A stretch of 64,000 nt of DNA from Desulfonatronum thioautotrophicum (GCF_000934745.1 NZ_JYNO01000001.1:62001-126000); one strand, 5' to 3'; shown: positions 1-8,169, counted from the first letter of the stretch. Numbers and translations: made by a program. The notes: generated by a model from the letters alone, not told the origin.

Positions 1-1619
1 CCTGCACGAAGCGGCGCAGGGCATCGTCCACGAAACTGATGTCCGTGCCCGGCGACAGGATGGCGTAGCGTAATTCCTCCGGAGACAGGCCCTTGAGGTT
101 GTCGTGATAGGCCAGGGTGTGGAAGAAGATGGTCCGGCCCACGTAGGAGCCGTAGGGCGGCAGGCCCAGGTAGTGGGTTGCGTCCATTTCCTGGGCCATG
201 GAAGGCTGATCCCCCTCCACCGCGGCCACGTCGGCCTTGAGCGCGGGAACAAAGCTTTTCTGGCCGAGCTTGGTCACGATTTCCTGGCGGATGGGGCTGG
301 ACCGGAGGTCGATGTGGTGAAGATGGACGGCGTAGGCGTCCTGGGGTCTGGTGGACCACAGCGAACCCACGGTGCGGGCCAGGATGCGGAGCATGCCCCG
401 GACGCGCTGGAAATTATTCAGGGTGGAGGTTTTTTCCTTCAACGTTTCGATCAACTCGGGATGCAGCGGGTACCCGGCCTTGAAGGCATCCAGGCGGGTG
501 TCCTGGGCACCGAAAGATGGCAGGTGCTCGCGTTGCTGTTCCCAGAGCCGATGGTAGCTCTCGATGACCTGTCCGGCCCTGGCGTCGTCGATGTCGGCGA
601 ACAATCTGCGCCGGAGCACCTGGACGGTCTCGTCCTCTTCGGTGGGGTCCAGCAAGGCGGCCTTGCGCGCGGAAACGCTTTCCGCCTCTTCCATTTTTTC
701 GGCGATGAACTGGTTTTCCTCGCTGTAGGCGTCAATGGCCACCCGGTCCTTGCCCAGGGCCAGGGTGTAGACCAGGACCGCGTTGGGGCTGGATTCCACA
801 GCCTTGAACAGGCCGGTCAGAAAGGCGGTCAACTGCCCCCCAGCCTTGACCCGGTCCCCGGCGCTGAGCTTGCGCAGGTAGACGGACAACTCGTCGATCA
901 GGATCAGGGTCGGCTGATTTCCGAACAGCTCTCTGATCGTATCCGCTCCCGGTGCAACCCGGTCCTCATCACTGCGCCGGACCCTCTCGTAGCCCTCGGC
1001 CCCAGCCAACCCATAGGCCAGCTCGCCCCAGGGCGTATAGGCCCGCAATCCGTCGCCCAGGGGCCGGCCATTGGAGGGGTCGGCGTTCTCACCGTCAAAG
1101 GCCGCGATGCGCACCGTCTGCTGGGAGAGGATGGCCGGATCAATGAACTCCGCCACATTGGGCACTCCCGTCATGCCCCTGGCGGCATGGTACAAGGCGA
1201 TCAACCCATGCGTCTTCCCGCCGCCATAGTTCGTGTCCAGACGCAGGATGCTGGCCACGGACAACCCGCTGCCATACAGCCGCAGGCAGACGTTCAACAT
1301 CAGATTCTTCAGCCCCCGCGTCGGGTAGGTGTTCGCGAAAAACCGCACCGGATCAGCATACTCTTCCGGGGCATCCCCGCGCAGCACCTGGGCCAAATCC
1401 GCCGCAAAATCAGACTCGGCGATCTTCCCTTCCAGCACATCCTTGCGAGGGGTGCATCGGGTAGGTGTTCGCGAAAAACCGCACCGGATCAGCATACTCT
1501 TCCGGGGCATCCCCGCGCAGCACCTGGGCCAAATCCGCCGCAAAATCAGACTCGGCGATCTTCCCTTCCAGCACATCCTTGCGAGGGGTGCAAATGTCAA
1601 AAAGCGTCGGCAGGGTCAT
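1..1619 (-). pseudogene. DUF499-family AAA+ ATPase gene, frameshifted by a tandem duplication and cut by the window edge
   Basis: The ATG at 1619 has an AGGAG ribosome site. The first 54 codons (MTLPTLFDICTPRKDVLEG..., ending FANTYP) match my memory of the N-terminus of DUF499 ATPases. An exact 136-bp duplication then throws the frame off and translation stops at 1410. If one copy is removed, the reading frame continues with TRGLKNLML and stays open to base 1. It contains a Walker A-like YGGGKTHG and a Walker B-like LILIDELSVY. DUF499 proteins are usually about 1000 residues and are often found beside DUF1156 DNA methylases in suspected defence loci. As read, the gene cannot make the full protein. 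Alternatives are a reversible off state or an assembly artefact. The family call rests on motifs and memory, not on a search. Confidence 0.75.
1321..1592. repeat. Perfect 136-bp direct tandem duplication inside the DUF499 gene
   Basis: Copy 1 is 1321-1456 and copy 2 is 1457-1592. I see no difference between them and no spacer. Since 136 is 3 x 45 + 1, the duplication shifts the frame. Each copy covers codons from about CTPRKD to NTYP. Loss of one copy by slippage or recombination would restore the open frame exactly. Confidence 0.95.
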
Positions 1620-1727
1620 GGGGGTGGAAACTCCTTGGATTTATGTACGGCCCTCTCCGGGCAGTAACAGTATGAACTGTCGCGAAGCTGGAGAACCCTG
1701 GATGAATACAGCCATGCACCATTCGAA

Positions 1728-1937
1728 TTATCCTGGACTTCCAAAGATGCTCTCCACCAACCTCTCCGCATCCGCCTCATCCTTGAGAATCTGCATGGCC
1801 TCATGCGGGATCAAGTTCAGTATCTCTGCAATTTTTTCTTTGCTCACCCCGGCCTTTTTCCATGGCTTGGTAGCGAAGTAGTGCTCGCGGGTGATGCCGA
1901 GGATGGCCCAGGGTTTTTCTGGAGTTGATTCGGACAT
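1728..1937 (-). CDS. Small hypothetical protein (69 aa) between the kinase and the DUF499 gene
   Basis: This frame encodes an acidic, mostly helical-looking protein (MSESTPEKPW... ending VESIFGSPG) with no family I recognise. It begins 21 bases after the stop of the histidine kinase on the same strand and ends about 108 bases before the DUF499 start, so it may share a transcript with either. There is no clear ribosome site before the ATG at 1937. A TTG at 1949 in the same frame is an alternative. The residue composition looks protein-like, but the gene could be spurious. Confidence 0.45.
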   Translation of the reverse strand: MSESTPEKPWAILGITREHYFATKPWKKAGVSKEKIAEILNLIPHEAMQILKDEADAERLVESIFGSPG

Positions 1938-1958
1938 ATGGATAACCAAGTGCGTCGC

Positions 1959-3851
1959 TCAATCACTGACCGGCAGTGTGAAAAACACTGTCGTGCCCTT
2001 GCCTGGTTCACTTTCCACCCAGATTTGCCCACCGTGCTGCTTAATGAACTGCTTGCACAGGACCAGCCCCAAGCCGGTTCCTTTTTCACCTTCCGTGCCC
2101 AATTGTCGTTTCTTTTTCTCCAGGGATAATATTGAGGACAACATGCTCTGATTCATCCCGATGCCGTTATCCTGAATCGCCACCGTGACCGTCCGCCCTT
2201 CCTGGCGAGCCCTGATGACGATCTCGCCGCCCCGATGGGTGAACTTGATCGCATTCAAGAGGACATTGCGGATCACGGTCTTGAGCATGGGCTGGTCGAC
2301 AAGAACCGTCAGACATTGGGGCAGGTCCAGGCGAATGGGTATTTCCTTGGCCTTGGCCAAGTCCTGGGCAGTGGAAAGCACAATATCCACCAGTTCATCC
2401 AGCTCACAGGCTTCGGGCGCGAAGTCAATGCCCTCTTGGCTCATACACGCCCATTGCAAGAGGTCTTCCAGGAGCGCAAACGTATTCTTTGCGTTTTTGT
2501 GTAATTCAGTCGAGAGGGTGCGGATGTCTTTTTCAGAAAGGAGTTTAGGCTCATTGGACAGCATCTCTGTTGAGGCCACAAGGCCGGACATGGGCGACTT
2601 GAGGTCGTGAGCAATGATGGAGATGAGCATGTCTTTTCCGACGTTGGCCTTCTGCAGCTGTTCATTGATGGTCCTGATTTTTTCCTCTGCCCTTTTGCGT
2701 TCGGTGATGTCCTCGCCCACGGCCTGATAGGCAAAAATATTGCCCTGATCGTCGAATAAGGCCCTGTCTGTCCACCGTTGCCAGCGAATCGACCCGTCCG
2801 GAGTGTACGCTTCATGTTCGTATGTGTTGAAGGGTCTTGCAGAATCAAGCGCAGCGATTGCGGCGATGGCGGCCTCGTGCTCCGCTTCGGGGATCAGAGT
2901 CAGGTAGGATACGCCGTGCAGCTCTTCAGGCTTTTTGCCAAAATAGTCACTATAGGCTCGGTTCACGTAGGTGAGCGTCAAGTCGGGCATAAAACGGCAA
3001 ACCATAACTGGCATGTCTTCGCTTAAACCCCGATACATCTCTTCGCTCTCCCGCAGGGCTTCCTCGGCTCGCTTACGGTCGGTGACATCCTGAAAAATGC
3101 AATGTGTCCGCTGGAACCGGCCCTGGTCGTCACGTTGAATTTTGCCATTGAAATAGACGAGGATGGTTGAACCGTCCTTCTTGACCATCTCGAATTCAAC
3201 ACCCAGGATTTCTCCCACTGCCTTGAACTTGGGGAAATTCTCCTTGAAGTGGCCCCTCCAGTCCGGATGCAGAATATCGCCGAAATTCCTGCCGATGAGT
3301 TCCTCCCGGCTGTAGCCGAGCACATCCAAAAACGTCTGGTTGACGTCCAGGAAATTACCCTGCTCGTCCAGCGACTGGTAAGGCATGGGGGCGTTTGTGA
3401 ACATCAATCGGAAGCGCTCATCGCTTTTTCTTTCCGCCTCCTCGGCATTTTTTCGGGCGGTGATGTCCGTGATGAATCCATGAAGGAGGGTGATGTTTCC
3501 TTTATCGTCCCGAACCAGATTTACGGATTCCGAGGCCCAGAACGTTGAGCCGTCCTTGCGTCGATGCAGGGCTTCAAAATCCTTTACAGAGTCAACTCCA
3601 TCGAAGAGTTCGAAAAAATGATGTCGATCCGCCGGGTCGGCGTATATTTGGGCGGCAACATCCGTGACGGACTCGATCATTTCCCGTGCGGAACCGTATC
3701 CGTACATGTCTGCCATGGCCGGGTTTACCGAGACAAAACGCCCTTCCGGCGTGGACGTGAAGATGCCGATGGGCGCGTCCATCAGGATGTCGAGGGCGTT
3801 GGGAAAGCCTGCTTGAGCGGGGGGGGCATCAGGGGCTTGCTTCTGTGCCAT
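1959..3851 (-). CDS. Cytoplasmic hybrid-free sensor histidine kinase with three PAS domains
   Basis: This is a 630-residue protein with no membrane segment. Three PAS domains lie at about 15-140, 150-262 and 275-388; each ends in a PAC-like stretch (ITDITARK, FQDVTDRK, GEDITERK). A short coiled linker leads to the HisKA domain with the phospho-acceptor His415 (IIAHDLKSP). The HATPase domain carries DNGIG and GTGLGL. The start at 3851 was chosen over an upstream start because AGGAGG lies 6 bases before it. No response regulator is adjacent; the nearest is the single-domain one at 23.3 kb. The signal sensed is unknown. Its position in an accessory stretch suggests it may be cargo, but that is inference. 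Confidence 0.9.
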   Translation of the reverse strand: MAQKQAPDAPPAQAGFPNALDILMDAPIGIFTSTPEGRFVSVNPAMADMYGYGSAREMIESVTDVAAQIYADPADRHHFFELFDGVDSVKDFEALHRRKDGSTFWASESVNLVRDDKGNITLLHGFITDITARKNAEEAERKSDERFRLMFTNAPMPYQSLDEQGNFLDVNQTFLDVLGYSREELIGRNFGDILHPDWRGHFKENFPKFKAVGEILGVEFEMVKKDGSTILVYFNGKIQRDDQGRFQRTHCIFQDVTDRKRAEEALRESEEMYRGLSEDMPVMVCRFMPDLTLTYVNRAYSDYFGKKPEELHGVSYLTLIPEAEHEAAIAAIAALDSARPFNTYEHEAYTPDGSIRWQRWTDRALFDDQGNIFAYQAVGEDITERKRAEEKIRTINEQLQKANVGKDMLISIIAHDLKSPMSGLVASTEMLSNEPKLLSEKDIRTLSTELHKNAKNTFALLEDLLQWACMSQEGIDFAPEACELDELVDIVLSTAQDLAKAKEIPIRLDLPQCLTVLVDQPMLKTVIRNVLLNAIKFTHRGGEIVIRARQEGRTVTVAIQDNGIGMNQSMLSSILSLEKKKRQLGTEGEKGTGLGLVLCKQFIKQHGGQIWVESEPGKGTTVFFTLPVSD

Positions 3852-4012
3852 GCTGGCCTCCTGGGAGATCGAGGAGATGGGATACCGGCAAATGGATGCA
3901 GGCGAAATGTCAGGCGTGGCCCAAATCAGGGCCTGCAAACATTTTAACTTTGATCAAGTTGAGGCAAGTTTCGACATTTCTTCCTGCCTTTTTCAACCGT
4001 GTCAACCTGGAA

Positions 4013-4055
4013 AATAAAAACCGGGAAACTCACCAACATTCAAGGACTTTCCCGG
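4013..4055 (-). terminator. Intrinsic terminator after the phage-type ATPase remnant
   Basis: The arms CCGGGAAA (4021-4028) and TTTCCCGG (4048-4055) form a stem. Read on the minus strand it is followed by a T-rich run at 4013-4020. It lies 13 bases past the stop codon at 4068. Confidence 0.8.
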
Positions 4056-4067
4056 TCTGCTTAACCC

Positions 4068-5003
4068 CTACGCCGCCTTCTTGTAATTCTCCAAGGCAGC
4101 GAAGTAGTCGGTAAGCTGCTTCAACATCTTCACATCCCTCTTGCACCGGCTGAGGGTTATGAACTGCTCACTGATCTCACCGGGGGTCAAATCTTTCGAG
4201 CCATGGCCGTACTTCTTGGCGAGGTACATCTCATAGAATTCGACCTGATCCCCGAGGCCCAGGGTCCGCAACACGCCAAAAAGATCAATGACCGTCGTCC
4301 CTCGCTCTGTCCTTTGTTCCATCTTGGGAGGGGCGGGCATTTGCACGATGTTCTGGGCAGGCTTCGGATCAATCAGCTGATCGTCGCCGTTCCCATTGGA
4401 AGGCTCGCCGTTCAGCCATGCCATGAGGCGTTTGCCAGTCTCTTTGCCGGGAGTGAAGTAGGAGCCGTCGAACAGGCCAGTCCGGTCTTTGGTCGCCGTT
4501 GCGATATGCCCGTCAACGCTTAGCTCCAGGACGGTTGTGAATTCGAATTCGAGGCCGTCTCTTTGGATCGGAGCCAGGCCAATCTTGACGGGCCGGGTCT
4601 TTTGCCCGTCCTCTCATTCTTGACCACATCTCATGCGGTTTTCGAGCGGATGGTCGCGATCACGTGCAGGGGTGCCCCCAGGATGGCGTCCACAAGCTGG
4701 TTGTGCTTCGGGCTGGCCTCGCGCCAGGCGGCGAAGTTGTTCTTGACGGCTTGCGTGGCCCTGTCGACGAACTCCAGAATGCCGCCTTCACCAACCCGGA
4801 TCGAAGGGCGGAGTCAGTTCGGCAACGTCGTACTGGCACAGGTCCGCATAGAGCGAGCCGCTGCCGCGTTCCGTGTCCAGCAAGGCAATCCTGCCTCCGA
4901 GACCCTGGGCGATGAGCAGGGCGCTGTAGGTCTTACCGCTACCGCTGGGTCCGATCAAGCCGAGCCGCAACTTCGACGCTTTTCTTTCTGCTTTCCGAAA
5001 CAT
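4068..5003 (-). pseudogene. Degraded phage-type AAA_24 ATP-binding protein gene
   Basis: The start at 5003 has an AGGAGG site. The first part (MFRKAERKASKLRLG..., Walker A GPSGSGKT, ending TPPFDPGW) stops with TGA at 4788. The middle of the family sequence (GEGGILEFVDRA... to HVIATIRSKTA) follows in another frame, and the stretch that should carry Walker B is missing. A TGA then sits at 4631-4633, and a further shift near 4600 leads into the C-terminal frame (GLAPIQRDGLEFEF... ending YKKAA) that stops at 4068. These proteins accompany recombination or replication genes in phages and integrative elements. At least three lesions make it a clear relic. The 118-residue frame at 4068-4424 is only its tail, not a separate gene. 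Confidence 0.85.
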
Positions 5004-5030
5004 GGTGCCTCCTAGCATGGTGGGTGATGG

Positions 5031-5069
5031 AAACAAAACGGCCCGTCACCTTGAAAAGATAACGGGCCG
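5031..5069 (-). terminator. Terminator hairpin in the leader of the ATPase pseudogene
   Basis: CGGCCCGT (5039-5046) pairs with ACGGGCCG (5062-5069). On the minus strand the stem is followed by TTTTGTTT. It lies between the Gp157-like gene and the ATPase start, about 18 bases upstream of the AGGAGG site. Confidence 0.75.
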
Positions 5070-5097
5070 GATGCCGCGTGTGGGTTGTGGGTGAGGA

Positions 5098-5589
5098 TCA
5101 GTTGATGACGAGTGACTGGCGCTCCGTGATCTGTGCGCCGGGTACGACCTGGCCCTTCTTGATCTCGTCTTTGATCTGGGTCTTGCGGGGCACGTACTCA
5201 ATGCGCGTCTCCACGAACTGGCTCGGGAGTTCTCGCAGGTCAACGATTTCAACGGATGATGATTTGCGCATAAACAAGGTTGATTTGATGCCCTTGACCT
5301 TTTGCAGCCCCTGGGCCTTGAAGATCCCCGTGAGGTGCTCACGAAAAGCAAACAGGCGAATCTCCATGGCCTTTCTGCGGTTGCGCAGGCGCTCCTCTTC
5401 TGACTTCAAGAAGTCGATCTCGGTTTGGCGCTTCCTGACAGCGAAGCTGATGGCGTCGATCTTCTCAGCTTCCTGTATGGCCAACTGATCCAGGTAGGAC
5501 AGAGCCAACTCCTGCTCGCCCTCGCTCAGTTCCTCTGCCGCCTGCAAGATGTTGCTGATTTCCTCCTCGATGCCGATCAGGTTGGTCAT
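5098..5589 (-). CDS. Gp157-like siphovirus family protein
   Basis: A 163-residue, strongly helical protein that begins MTNLIGIEEEISNIL. A long charged coiled-coil section (about 25-100) precedes a C-terminal part ending in ITERQSLVIN. Length and pattern resemble the Gp157 family first described from Streptococcus phages, whose role in host or phage biology is not settled. The start at 5589 has a GAGG site. A longer frame reaching 5766 would overlap the RadC gene and is unlikely. It sits between the RadC gene and the ATPase relic, an arrangement typical of phage-derived or integrative cargo. The family assignment is from memory. Confidence 0.7.
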   Translation of the reverse strand: MTNLIGIEEEISNILQAAEELSEGEQELALSYLDQLAIQEAEKIDAISFAVRKRQTEIDFLKSEEERLRNRRKAMEIRLFAFREHLTGIFKAQGLQKVKGIKSTLFMRKSSSVEIVDLRELPSQFVETRIEYVPRKTQIKDEIKKGQVVPGAQITERQSLVIN

Positions 5590-5618
5590 AAGTCGCCTCA
5601 TGTTGTTGGGGATTTGAG

Positions 5619-5648
5619 AAAAAAAAGCCGTATCCTGAGAGGACACGG
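5619..5648 (-). terminator. Terminator hairpin in the leader of the Gp157-like gene
   Basis: A GCCGT...ACGGC stem strengthened by CCT/AGG (5627-5648) is followed on the minus strand by eight T residues (5619-5626). It lies about 20 bases before the ribosome site of the next gene. Confidence 0.85.
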
Positions 5649-5678
5649 CCCTGACGCGCATTGTTCTCTGGGTCCGGC

Positions 5679-6104
5679 TTAGAGCAGGCCCTGAGCCTGA
5701 AACGAATAGTGGCCGCCACGGCTGACGATCAAATGGTCGAGCATCCGGATGTCCATGACCCGGCAAGCCTCAACGACTTTCTTGGTCAGCTCCTGATCCT
5801 GCACTGAAGGCTTCGGGTCGCCTCCCGGATGGTTATGAGCGATGATGATCCCTGAAGCCTGCTCCAGGAGCGCATGGCGGACGATCTCGCGTGGATAGAC
5901 TGCCGTCTCGCTCACCGTACCTCTGGAAATGATGTGCTGGGCCATCAAGTGGTTCTTGTTGTCCACGTAGAGTGCGACAAAATGTTCAACTTTTTCATCA
6001 TGGTAGAGGAGAAGATGGAGTGCGACGTACTCCGGACGGGACAGGGTCGTGCACTCCGGCTGGACTGCATAAAGCTCATTCAGCAACTCCATTACTCGGT
6101 CCAT
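5679..6104 (-). CDS. Stand-alone RadC-family JAB/MPN+ domain protein
   Basis: A 141-residue protein consisting only of the metal-binding RadC/JAB domain. The metal-ligand motif AHNHPGGDPKPSVQD is intact. The N-terminal helix-hairpin-helix part of chromosomal RadC is absent, as in the YkfG/YeeS-type proteins on prophages and islands. The family is annotated as DNA repair, but its real function is not established. The start at ATG 6104 is preferred over the GTG at 6110 because AAGGAG lies 6 bases before the ATG and runs into the GTG. It is the first gene of the three-gene remnant. Confidence 0.85.
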   Translation of the reverse strand: MDRVMELLNELYAVQPECTTLSRPEYVALHLLLYHDEKVEHFVALYVDNKNHLMAQHIISRGTVSETAVYPREIVRHALLEQASGIIIAHNHPGGDPKPSVQDQELTKKVVEACRVMDIRMLDHLIVSRGGHYSFQAQGLL

Positions 6105-6126
6105 GCGCACCTCCTTCGGTTGGAAG

Positions 6127-6166
6127 AAAATAAGAAAAGGCTCGCCATCTGAGTGATGACGAGCCT
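6127..6166 (-). terminator. Terminator hairpin in the leader of the RadC-family gene
   Basis: AGGCTCG (6138-6144) pairs with CGAGCCT (6160-6166). On the minus strand the stem is followed by TTTCTTATTTT. No minus-strand gene lies upstream, so it stands alone in the RadC leader and could act as an attenuator. Confidence 0.7.
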
Positions 6167-6225
6167 CGACCGGTATGGTTGGCTCTTTTTTAACAAGACT
6201 TAGCCGGGATGGTCGGAAAGTATGG

Positions 6226-6439
6226 TGTCGAAAAATCTTACACTACTTTCGACTGACTTTATAAATAGAAAAGTAATATATACTATGCAGTTGGGTTAAT
6301 CTTGTCGGACAGGCGCGTTGTGTGTGCCAGACGGGAGGGGCCATTAAATGGTACGTATTTAATCGGTTCCCTTGGATATTTTGGGGGTTGTGTCGGAAAA
6401 CTTTCCACTTAAAGCCGAAGTATGTCGGATAATTTTACA
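6226..6439 (+). promoter_or_regulatory. Three copies of a 17-bp TGTCGGAAAATTTTACA-like motif upstream of the PEP-CTERM gene
   Basis: The copies are 6226-6242 (TGTCGAAAAATCTTACA), 6391-6407 (TGTCGGAAAACTTTCCA) and 6423-6439 (TGTCGGATAATTTTACA). A partial TGTCGGACA lies at 6303-6311. The two nearest the gene are 32 bp apart, about three helical turns. PEP-CTERM genes in other bacteria are known to be controlled by the PrsK-PrsR two-component system with sigma-54. These repeats are placed where activator sites would be. That they bind PrsR is inference. Confidence 0.6.
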
Positions 6440-6501
6440 TTTTTGCGGGGTTTTTGTTTTTAATAATCCCTAGTCCATCCGATTTGTTGAATTTATTTGA
6501 A

Positions 6502-6515
6502 GGAATGTTTTTTGC
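6502..6515 (+). promoter_or_regulatory. rpoN-type promoter: Possible sigma-54 (-24/-12) promoter of the PEP-CTERM gene
   Basis: GG at 6502-6503 and GC at 6514-6515 have exactly ten bases between them, and a T run with TTTTGCA forms the -12 half. The -24 half (AAGGAAT) is weak compared with TGGCAC. The start of transcription would fall near 6527, about 38 bases before the ATG. Confidence 0.5.
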
Positions 6516-6564
6516 AAAATTGTTTATAATATACTATTCACTTGTGTTTACAAGGAGGCTTGTG

Positions 6565-7209
6565 ATGAAGAGAGTTTTGTTGTCTACACTTCTTTTTATG
6601 TTCTTTTTCGGATTTTCTTTTTTCCTTGCAAAATCCTCAGACGCAACTTTGATTACGGCAATTGATTTCGAAGAACCCGGATTATCACGCTCTACTGGAA
6701 ACTGGAGTCTCGGCTTTGAGTTCGATGTTCTTGAAGATTTCTCGGTCGAATATTTAGGCTTTTTTGATTACGATAAAGACGATTTAACAGAGTCTCACCT
6801 AGTTGGCATCTGGAATCCAGGTGGAAGCTTGATTGTTTCTGGGACTGTTAATCCTGGAGACATGCTACATAGCTGGTGGCGCTGGACGCCGGTTTCGCCA
6901 ACATTGCTAACAGTCGGTACGGGGTATCGTATTGCTGCGGTAACAGGCTCCGAATTTTACACAGGTGGACCTGTGAATTTTACGGTAGATCCCTCAATAG
7001 CATACGTCACAGCTCGTGCCAGTAGCACGAGTGGTGCCCTTTTGCGGCCTACAAGTAGCTACACTGAAATTGGATTCTTTGGCCCCAACTTCGCTTCTTC
7101 TCAACAAATCCCAACCGACCCCATCCCCGAACCCGGCACCATCGCCCTGCTGGGCATTGGGCTGGCCGGACTGGGCCTGTACGGCTACCGCCGCAAGAAC
7201 AAAGCCTAA
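6565..7209 (+). CDS. PEP-CTERM sorting domain protein
   Basis: A 214-residue secreted protein. A signal peptide covers about residues 1-27 (MKRVLLSTLLFMFFFGFSFF, cleaved near SDA). A beta-rich body follows with no recognised domain. The C-terminus is a textbook PEP-CTERM tail: PEP at 188-190, a hydrophobic helix, then YRRK. Such proteins are cut and processed by an exosortase and are linked to exopolysaccharide; no exosortase is in the window. The start at 6565 has AAGGAGG; a longer in-frame start at 6454 would destroy the signal peptide. The gene body is much more AT-rich than its neighbours, while the tail-coding end is GC-rich. Confidence 0.9.
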   Translation: MKRVLLSTLLFMFFFGFSFFLAKSSDATLITAIDFEEPGLSRSTGNWSLGFEFDVLEDFSVEYLGFFDYDKDDLTESHLVGIWNPGGSLIVSGTVNPGDMLHSWWRWTPVSPTLLTVGTGYRIAAVTGSEFYTGGPVNFTVDPSIAYVTARASSTSGALLRPTSSYTEIGFFGPNFASSQQIPTDPIPEPGTIALLGIGLAGLGLYGYRRKNKA

Positions 7210-7232
7210 CTCAACCAGCTTCCTCCTTCACC

Positions 7233-7271
7233 AACCCCGTCCCGGAATATCCGAGGCGGGGTTATCTTTTT
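7233..7271 (+). terminator. Intrinsic terminator after the PEP-CTERM gene
   Basis: AACCCCG (7233-7239) pairs with CGGGGTT (7257-7263) and is followed by ATCTTTTTT. Confidence 0.85.
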
Positions 7272-7273
7272 TC

Positions 7274-7927
7274 TGGGCTGGAGCCGCCTGCCCAGGATGT
7301 CATCTTGAATCCCATCAGAACCCTCAACGCCTGAGCAGCAGGCTCTCCAGCAGCCGGAACGCCTTCTCCGATTGCGGCAGGAACAACCTGGACTGGCCGG
7401 TCCTGATTCTGAGCAGCCTTGACCGCGCAATGCGACTGCCCGCCGCTCTGGGCTTGGCATGATCCAGGGCCTGGCTACTGAAGTGTTGCCGGATAAAGTG
7501 ATCCGTATTGTGACCGAGAACAGTGGGACATTGAAGGTTGAAGGCCTGACCCATGAACAGTAGCCCGGAACTATCCGTTTGAGAGCCAAGGGTCTGAGGA
7601 GGAGTGAGGTGTAAATACGTCGGAATTGGGCAACAGCAGTGGTTGTTTACCCGAGCCTGGCTCTTGATCACCTTTCGTCAGGCCGACTTCCGAAGGCCCT
7701 GATACCTCGGGAGGGACGGCAGGAGGGCGTGAGGTTCAAAAAAAATGTGTGATTAACCGGAAGACATGCCTTGGCAACGGTTTCAGACGGTACGGACCTT
7801 CGCCATTTTTAAAAAAAGCAGACAGGCAGTCCGGCATTTTCTACCACCTGACCGTACCCATTTCCAACGCACTGCGTACATTGTACCTACACAGGTTGAA
7901 ATGGAGTTTTCCAAAAGACCTGAAAAA
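7274..7927. other. Gene-poor stretch between the PEP-CTERM gene and tRNA-Leu
   Basis: I see no supported gene here. Short frames exist on both strands. The plus-strand piece at about 7457-7564 (MIQGLATEVLPDKVIRIVTE..., ending THEQ) looks protein-like but has no ribosome site and is stopped on both sides, so it may be a relic. The stretch lies directly downstream of the tRNA 3' end, where integrative elements insert. Confidence 0.5.
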
Positions 7928-8016
7928 TGGTGCCCAGGGCCGGAATCGAACCGGCACGCCCATCTCTGAGCGAGGGATTTTAAGTCCCTTGTGTCTACCA
8001 ATTCCACCACCCGGGC
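7928..8016 (-). tRNA. tRNA-Leu (anticodon TAA)
   Basis: On the minus strand it begins GCCCGGGTGGTGGAATTGG and ends GCACCA, with an encoded CCA. It has the long variable arm of a class II tRNA, a TTCGATTCC T-loop and a TAA anticodon in the context ACTTAAAAT. The 3' end faces the accessory region on the left. Confidence 0.96.
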
Positions 8017-8169
8017 ACGCACCTAGCGATTTAGCCTTTCAACCTTTCCTTCGTCAATCAGCGCTGTCTGATTTGTATCGTTTGTTTTGCCGTCTGCTTT
8101 CGCCGCTTTCGGCCCAACGGGGAATCTGTTACCTAGCCAAAGATTCGATACAAAGGAGATACGTACGCC

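Noticed and set aside
104-1675. A 523-residue open frame on the plus strand
   Set aside because: It is antisense to the DUF499 reading frame, which shows family motifs and a ribosome site. Its Gly/Gln/His-rich translation is typical of a shadow frame in GC-rich DNA.
4068-4424. A separate 118-residue gene
   Set aside because: Its frame continues the C-terminal part of the AAA_24 ATPase family, and the segment upstream (GLAPIQRDGLEFEF...) is in the same frame without an intervening stop.
6499-6536. A sigma-70 promoter with TATAAT near 6525
   Set aside because: The TATAAT is present but no -35 box stands at proper distance. The sigma-54-like spacing just upstream fits better.
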